A stretch of 64,000 nt of DNA, taken from the NCBI RefSeq assembly GCF_000506985.1, contig NZ_KI650979.1, forward strand, positions 1,550,710-1,614,709, given 5' to 3'. Position 1 is the stretch's first letter. Every line of letters begins with the position of its first letter. The notes under the pieces were generated by a model. It searched no databases. It was not told the DNA's origin and was given only the letters and a program-made list of their open reading frames with translations. Below, piece after piece: positions 60,020 to 64,000 of the stretch. The DNA comes from Advenella kashmirensis W13003 (GTDB lineage Bacteria > Pseudomonadota > Gammaproteobacteria > Burkholderiales > Burkholderiaceae_B). The position numbers and the translations under genes are program-made.

Positions 60020-61282
60020 TCAGCTTGCGGGGGTCGCCGGTGCCGGCCCAGGTGTTGCGATACGCATGGCCTTGCGCATCAGCGGTGGGGTGAGCGCCGC
60101 AAAAATCAGCATCAGCAGGCCATTCATGATACACAGGGCAGCCAGGCCCCAGTGAACATAAACCAGCTTGAACAGCTCAATGCCTACCGCCTGCATCAGC
60201 ATCATAATCAGGCTCATGACCGCAGCAACCACCCCCTTGGGCTGATCGGATGCCATCAGGGTAAAGCGGTACAGGACGGCAAACGTAATGCCCTGGGCGA
60301 ACGCCGATAGCGCCAGTCCGCCGACCAGTCCGGCATATTCAAACCTGGGAAACATGCCGCCCAGGATCAGCAGCACGCCGCCGGCGATCATGATGGGAAT
60401 GGAAAAATAAACCGACTGCCCTACCGGAAAACGCGGCGCATACCGGGCCAGCATCAGATTGCCGATGATCAGGCTGATAAAAATGGGCAGCTGGGACAGG
60501 CCATAGCCCATATTGGTCATGCCCATATCCTTGATCAGGAAAACGGGCGACAAGCCGATCCAGACCAGCATGGGGAGCACGATCAGCGGAAAATAAAGCG
60601 TCAGTTGCATGAACAGGCCGTTTTTCAGCACGCCTTTGTACTGCCGCCAGATTTGGGCCGGGGGCTGCTTGGGCAGCGCCAGGTTGACTGTTTCGGGCAT
60701 ATGCAGAAACAGACCGATCAGCCCGATACCGGCCAGCGAGGCGATAATCACAAAACCCCAGTGCCATGACACGACACTGATGAGCGCTGCGCCGGCCAAA
60801 GGTCCCAGCAGGGGGGCGACCATGGAGATATTGGCCATGAGCGCCATCACACGAATGGCGGTCAGCTCTTCGAACGCTTCCTGGATGCTCACATAACCCA
60901 CAGCGGCGATGAAACACAGGCCCATGCCCTGTAAAAACCGCAGGAACATGAACCACTCGATCGTGGGGGCCAGCAAAATCAGAAAGTTGGCGGCAATAAA
61001 ATACAGCACGCCCCACAACATGACGGGACGCCGTCCGTAGCGATCAGACAGGGGGCCGATCAACCAGGTGAGACAGGCGCCGCCCAATATATAGAGGGAC
61101 ATGGACGAGGCGACCCAGGCGTCATCTACCCCGTATTCGGCGGTAATGGTGAGCATGGCAGGCTGAACCATGTCGTTGCCGATATAGGCGGACAGTTCAA
61201 ACAGAACCATGGCCAGCGGGAACAGCAGCATGGAAAGGGTAATAATCCGCTTATCGGACGGTTTGCGCGAGGATGAGGACAT
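60020..61282 (-). CDS. mdfA: MdfA-like multidrug/H+ antiporter
   Basis: A 420-residue MFS drug exporter with twelve helices (E. coli MdfA has 410). The N-terminal FELSAYIGNDMVQPAML aligns with the MdfA segment holding key acidic residues Glu26 and Asp34, both conserved here. Motif A is GPLSDRYGRRPVM, and FLQGMGLCFIAAVGYVSIQE matches helix 4-5 of MdfA. It exports cationic and neutral drugs with proton exchange. ATG 61282 gives the family N-terminus; an upstream extension is unsupported. Confidence 0.9.
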   Translation of the reverse strand: MSSSSRKPSDKRIITLSMLLFPLAMVLFELSAYIGNDMVQPAMLTITAEYGVDDAWVASSMSLYILGGACLTWLIGPLSDRYGRRPVMLWGVLYFIAANFLILLAPTIEWFMFLRFLQGMGLCFIAAVGYVSIQEAFEELTAIRVMALMANISMVAPLLGPLAGAALISVVSWHWGFVIIASLAGIGLIGLFLHMPETVNLALPKQPPAQIWRQYKGVLKNGLFMQLTLYFPLIVLPMLVWIGLSPVFLIKDMGMTNMGYGLSQLPIFISLIIGNLMLARYAPRFPVGQSVYFSIPIMIAGGVLLILGGMFPRFEYAGLVGGLALSAFAQGITFAVLYRFTLMASDQPKGVVAAVMSLIMMLMQAVGIELFKLVYVHWGLAALCIMNGLLMLIFAALTPPLMRKAMRIATPGPAPATPAS

Positions 61283-61447
61283 GGAGAGGACAACCTGGAA
61301 GATGACGCGAATTATACCAATCAGACTGTGTCGCGGAGATTTAACCACTAAAATAAAAGGTTCTTTGATCAGTGACAAGCCTTGTCCCTAGTACAATGGC
61401 GATAATTGTCCATTCTGTTATTTATTCCCCTGAAGGTACGTTTCTCG

Positions 61448-62221
61448 ATGGCCGCATTTTTGGAAGGCAAAGTCCTTAGTATTCACCACTGGACAGATAG
61501 ACTGTTCAGCTTTACCACCACCCGTGATCAGGCATTGCGTTTCTCCAACGGGCATTTCACCATGATCGGCCTGCCGGTCAACGGCAAGCCTTTGCTGCGC
61601 GCATACAGTATTGCCAGTGCAAACTACGAAGATCATCTGGAGTTTCTGAGCATCAAGGTGCCTGACGGCCCGCTCACGTCGCGCCTGCAGCATATCAAGG
61701 TGGGCGATTCGATTATCATTGGTCGCAAGCCAACCGGCACACTGCTGGTTGATTACCTGCTTCCCGGCAAGCGCCTGTACATGCTGGCCACCGGTACGGG
61801 GCTGGCGCCGTTCATGAGCCTGATCCGCGATCCCGAAACCTATGAGCGGTTTGATGAGGTCATTCTGGTGCACGGGGTACGTTTCGTAAACGAGTTGTGC
61901 TATCACGACTATATTACGAACGAATTGCCCAAACACGAGTTCCTGGGCGAGATGGTGTCGCAAAAGCTCAAGTATTACCCTACCGTGACGCGCGAAGCGT
62001 TTCGCAACGAAGGCCGCATCACCGCCCTGATCGATTCAGGCAAGCTGTTTCACGATCTGGGCGTGCCCGAACTGAACCCGGAAACCGATCGCGCCATGAT
62101 TTGCGGCAGTCCTGAAATGCTGCGGGACCTGAAAACGGCACTGGAGCGGCGTGGTTTCGGAGAAGGCAATACCTCACGGCCTGGTGCATTCGTCATCGAA
62201 CGGGCGTTTGCCGAGCAGTAA
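61448..62221 (+). CDS. fpr: ferredoxin (flavodoxin)-NADP+ reductase
   Basis: A 257-residue FAD enzyme of subclass I bacterial FNR. FAD-binding RAYSIAS and the NADPH-binding GTGLAPFMSLI and CGSPEMLRD are visible, with the C-terminal ERAFAEQ tail typical of Azotobacter/Rhodobacter-type enzymes. It supplies electrons to ferredoxin or flavodoxin or protects against oxidative stress. ATG 61448 gives the canonical length. It is divergent from mdfA with 165 bp between. Confidence 0.92.
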   Translation: MAAFLEGKVLSIHHWTDRLFSFTTTRDQALRFSNGHFTMIGLPVNGKPLLRAYSIASANYEDHLEFLSIKVPDGPLTSRLQHIKVGDSIIIGRKPTGTLLVDYLLPGKRLYMLATGTGLAPFMSLIRDPETYERFDEVILVHGVRFVNELCYHDYITNELPKHEFLGEMVSQKLKYYPTVTREAFRNEGRITALIDSGKLFHDLGVPELNPETDRAMICGSPEMLRDLKTALERRGFGEGNTSRPGAFVIERAFAEQ

Positions 62222-62277
62222 CAGGGGCGCCTGGTTCTCTGCATTGCTATTCTGCTCGTGTCCGGGAAGTCAGTCAT

Positions 62278-62303
62278 GGGCGGGAACAAGTCTATGCCCG
62301 CCC
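62278..62303. terminator. GC-rich hairpin between fpr and the helicase gene
   Basis: GGGCGGG (62278-62284) and CCCGCCC (62297-62303) have 12 bases between them, in the 121-bp convergent gap. No T tract follows, so rho-independent termination is uncertain. Confidence 0.4.
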
Positions 62304-62342
62304 CAAGGCCGTTCGGCGTCGCCTTGCGGACATCGCGAAGAC

Positions 62343-64000
62343 TCAGACTGGCCGATACAGAGTGAGCGATTTGCGCGCCCGGGTGCAGGCTACATAATAG
62401 CGATTGCGCTCGACATCCGGCGCATCGGTCTGGCTGCGAAATGTTTTGTCTGCCGTGTCGTAGACCAGCACGTGATCATATTCATGCCCTTTGGCTTCGG
62501 TGACCGTCAGCAGCGGGACACCGCCCCGCGTGCTGCAGCGTGCAGCCATGGCGGCCATCACGGCGGGCCAGTCCCGCATGGTCCAGCGATGTTGGTCCAG
62601 ATAGGCCAGCAATCCCCGCCAGCCATAGAGTAGCGAATCGTCCAGCAGTCGCTGTGGCGCGTTCCCGTTTCTGAACAGATCAGCCTGCTGCGCAAATTGC
62701 CGCAGGGCATCGCTGGCGGCCATGTCCGGCGCGCCGGACCCGGTCAGCCACGTCTGCAGGGCCCGGTTCAGACTGGGGCCGAATACCGGTTCTCGCGCGG
62801 CAACCCAGTTTTCCACAAACATGCGCAGGCTGGCCGGCGTCAGCCGGCTCTGACCCAGTTCGCGGGCGGTATCAGGCGTCAGGCAGCCGGGTAGTGAGCA
62901 GAACTGCTGCACGGCCAGCGAAAGCGTACGCAGCGGCGCAGTGGTCTGAGGGTGGCGCAAGGCGTACAGAAAGGTAGCAACACCCATGGCAGGGGTGGTC
63001 GTCAGCGACCATGCCAGTTTGAGCGTGGGCGGCGCATCGCACAAGAGCGAGAACGCGGCGCGGATGCGGTCCGGACCGTGGCGACACACGATGGTTTGCC
63101 GGGCAAGCGGGGCGAGTGCCGCGGCGTCCTGCCAGTCTCCCTTGCAATGCATCACTGGCGTGTCCAGCGGACTGCCTGAGCGAATGGCCCGCTGGGTCAA
63201 TTCCGCGGCCAGCGTCGCCAGTTCGGGCCCGAAACGATAGCTGGTCAGGCTGCCGATGCGTTTGGCCGAAAACGTCTGGACGAAAGCGTCAAAGACCAGC
63301 TCGGTATTGGCGCCGCGCCAGGCAAAAATGGTCTGGTAGCGGTCACCGACTGCCATCAGCCGCCGGGCACCTGCCGCGACACGCGACAGCAATTGCAGTT
63401 GCAATGGCGTGGTATCGTGAAATTCATCAATCAGTACATAACGGTAGGCCGCAGCATTGGGCGGAAGCGTCGCGCCATTGTCCAGCGCTTCGATCAGATC
63501 ATATGTGGCTTCGGATACCAGCCGAAAACCGTACATGCCTTTGTCGCGTTCGGGTTTATAGGCCGGGTCCAGCAAAGTCTCGTCCGGTTCTTCTGCTTCG
63601 GGCTTCCAGTGCGCGCGCAAGGCGTCGTAACGGTGGAAAACGGCCCGGACCAATGCGGGCGGATGATGCAGGCCGTCGCCGAAGGCCGCCTGTTCGTCTT
63701 CGTCAAATTCGGCCTGCCAGGCCAGTGATGCCCGGTAATAATCCAGATCGGCCATCAGTTTTTCCATGGACTCAAGCGACAGGGCCGGCGCCTGCAATTG
63801 CAGGGCCTCATCTTCTTCAGACGGATCCTGCAGGCTTTGGCAAACTTCGCTGACCAGCTCGGGCAGCAAACCGGTCACAACTGCCTGGCGATCCAGTACA
63901 TAGCGTTCGTCACCGAGCCGGCGCAACAAAAAATGGGCCAGCCCGTCAATGGTGAAAATATGCAGATTTGCATTGGCCACCGGATCCACGTCGCGTGCAC
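62343..64000 (-). CDS. UvrD/REP-type DNA helicase, C-terminal part (cut by window edge)
   Basis: At least 551 residues are visible; the reading frame is open to the end of the window, so the N-terminal part with Walker A lies outside. Visible superfamily-1 motifs are YVLIDEFHDTTPLQLQLL (motif II), AVGDRYQTIFAWRGAN (motif III), VTEAKGHEYDHVLVYD (motif V) and NRYYVACTRARKSL (motif VI). DEFHD rather than DEAQD or DEFQD is slightly unusual. It is probably an ATP-dependent helicase for DNA repair or recombination. It is convergent with fpr. Confidence 0.88.
   Translation of the reverse strand, partial: ARDVDPVANANLHIFTIDGLAHFLLRRLGDERYVLDRQAVVTGLLPELVSEVCQSLQDPSEEDEALQLQAPALSLESMEKLMADLDYYRASLAWQAEFDEDEQAAFGDGLHHPPALVRAVFHRYDALRAHWKPEAEEPDETLLDPAYKPERDKGMYGFRLVSEATYDLIEALDNGATLPPNAAAYRYVLIDEFHDTTPLQLQLLSRVAAGARRLMAVGDRYQTIFAWRGANTELVFDAFVQTFSAKRIGSLTSYRFGPELATLAAELTQRAIRSGSPLDTPVMHCKGDWQDAAALAPLARQTIVCRHGPDRIRAAFSLLCDAPPTLKLAWSLTTTPAMGVATFLYALRHPQTTAPLRTLSLAVQQFCSLPGCLTPDTARELGQSRLTPASLRMFVENWVAAREPVFGPSLNRALQTWLTGSGAPDMAASDALRQFAQQADLFRNGNAPQRLLDDSLLYGWRGLLAYLDQHRWTMRDWPAVMAAMAARCSTRGGVPLLTVTEAKGHEYDHVLVYDTADKTFRSQTDAPDVERNRYYVACTRARKSLTLYRPV

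Noticed and set aside
1-64000. CRISPR arrays, tRNA or rRNA genes, insertion sequences and prophage genes
   Set aside because: No regularly spaced direct repeats, cloverleaf with CCA-type end, transposase, integrase or phage structural frames were found on reading both strands.

Overview
The window reads as chromosome of a metabolically versatile, non-sugar-specialist betaproteobacterium, most likely of the Alcaligenaceae (Bordetella, Achromobacter and Advenella type). The basis is inference. There are six periplasmic Bug/TctC receptors, only one of them beside its TctAB membrane partners. There are also many LysR- and IclR-governed operons built on type III CoA-transferases, an LpxH-like phosphoesterase, Bcr/CflA-type efflux and a moderately GC-rich composition (judged by eye). 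I see no rRNA, tRNA, insertion sequence, prophage or CRISPR array. Coding density is high.

Layout, left half. 0.1-2.2 kb: a short MmgE/PrpD-like remnant, then a ParD-like/methionine aminopeptidase pair behind a palindromic promoter and a terminator-like leader hairpin. 2.3-9.2 kb: a LysR regulator diverges from an operon of CoA-transferase, HMG-CoA-lyase-type lyase, Bug receptor, ketopantoate-reductase-like enzyme and two-subunit class I fumarase/hydratase, plausibly a route from mesaconate/citramalate to acetyl-CoA and pyruvate. 9.4-17.3 kb: a DUF488 protein, an IclR regulator, a complete TctCBA transporter, an MmgE/PrpD enzyme, an aspartase/fumarase-superfamily lyase and a thiol dioxygenase. 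17.4-22.1 kb: membrane PQQ-glucose dehydrogenase (gcd) beside a TonB receptor that closely resembles E. coli PqqU (YncD), the PQQ importer. 22.4-28.4 kb: an IclR regulator and a second lyase/CoA-transferase/Bug operon with an SMP-30 lactonase and another Bug receptor, preceded by tandem palindromic operators. 28.5-32.1 kb: YjbQ, then a Bug receptor with a tartrate/D-malate dehydrogenase divergent from a LysR gene.

Layout, right half. 32.3-37.6 kb: housekeeping and small-function genes (DUF2214, gamma-glutamylcyclotransferase-like protein, methyltransferase, YadGH-type ABC exporter, LpxH-like phosphoesterase, LysE exporter). 37.7-42.3 kb: a ProVWX glycine-betaine-type ABC importer with two paralogous binding proteins. 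42.6-47.5 kb: cupin, Bug receptor, CoA-transferase, acyl-CoA dehydrogenase and a convergent IclR gene. 47.7-53.4 kb: penicillin-acylase family enzyme, phosphoesterase, CopZ-like chaperone, glycine-zipper lipoprotein, etherase-like GST and GNAT. 53.4-59.0 kb: a five-gene Opp/Dpp peptide importer. 59.2-64 kb: an Lgt-like/TlpA fusion, MdfA efflux pump, ferredoxin-NADP reductase and the C-terminal part of a UvrD-type helicase cut by the window edge.

The common theme is scavenging of organic acids. Periplasmic Bug proteins capture carboxylates, CoA-transferases activate them, and lyases or dehydrogenases feed central metabolism. Several of these units have visible promoters overlapped by inverted repeats, which suggests local repressor control. 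The least ordinary items are the pqqU-gcd pair, the two paralogous lyase/CoA-transferase modules joined to a hydratase, the TctCBA-epimerase-lyase operon, and the MetAP operon with its leader hairpin.
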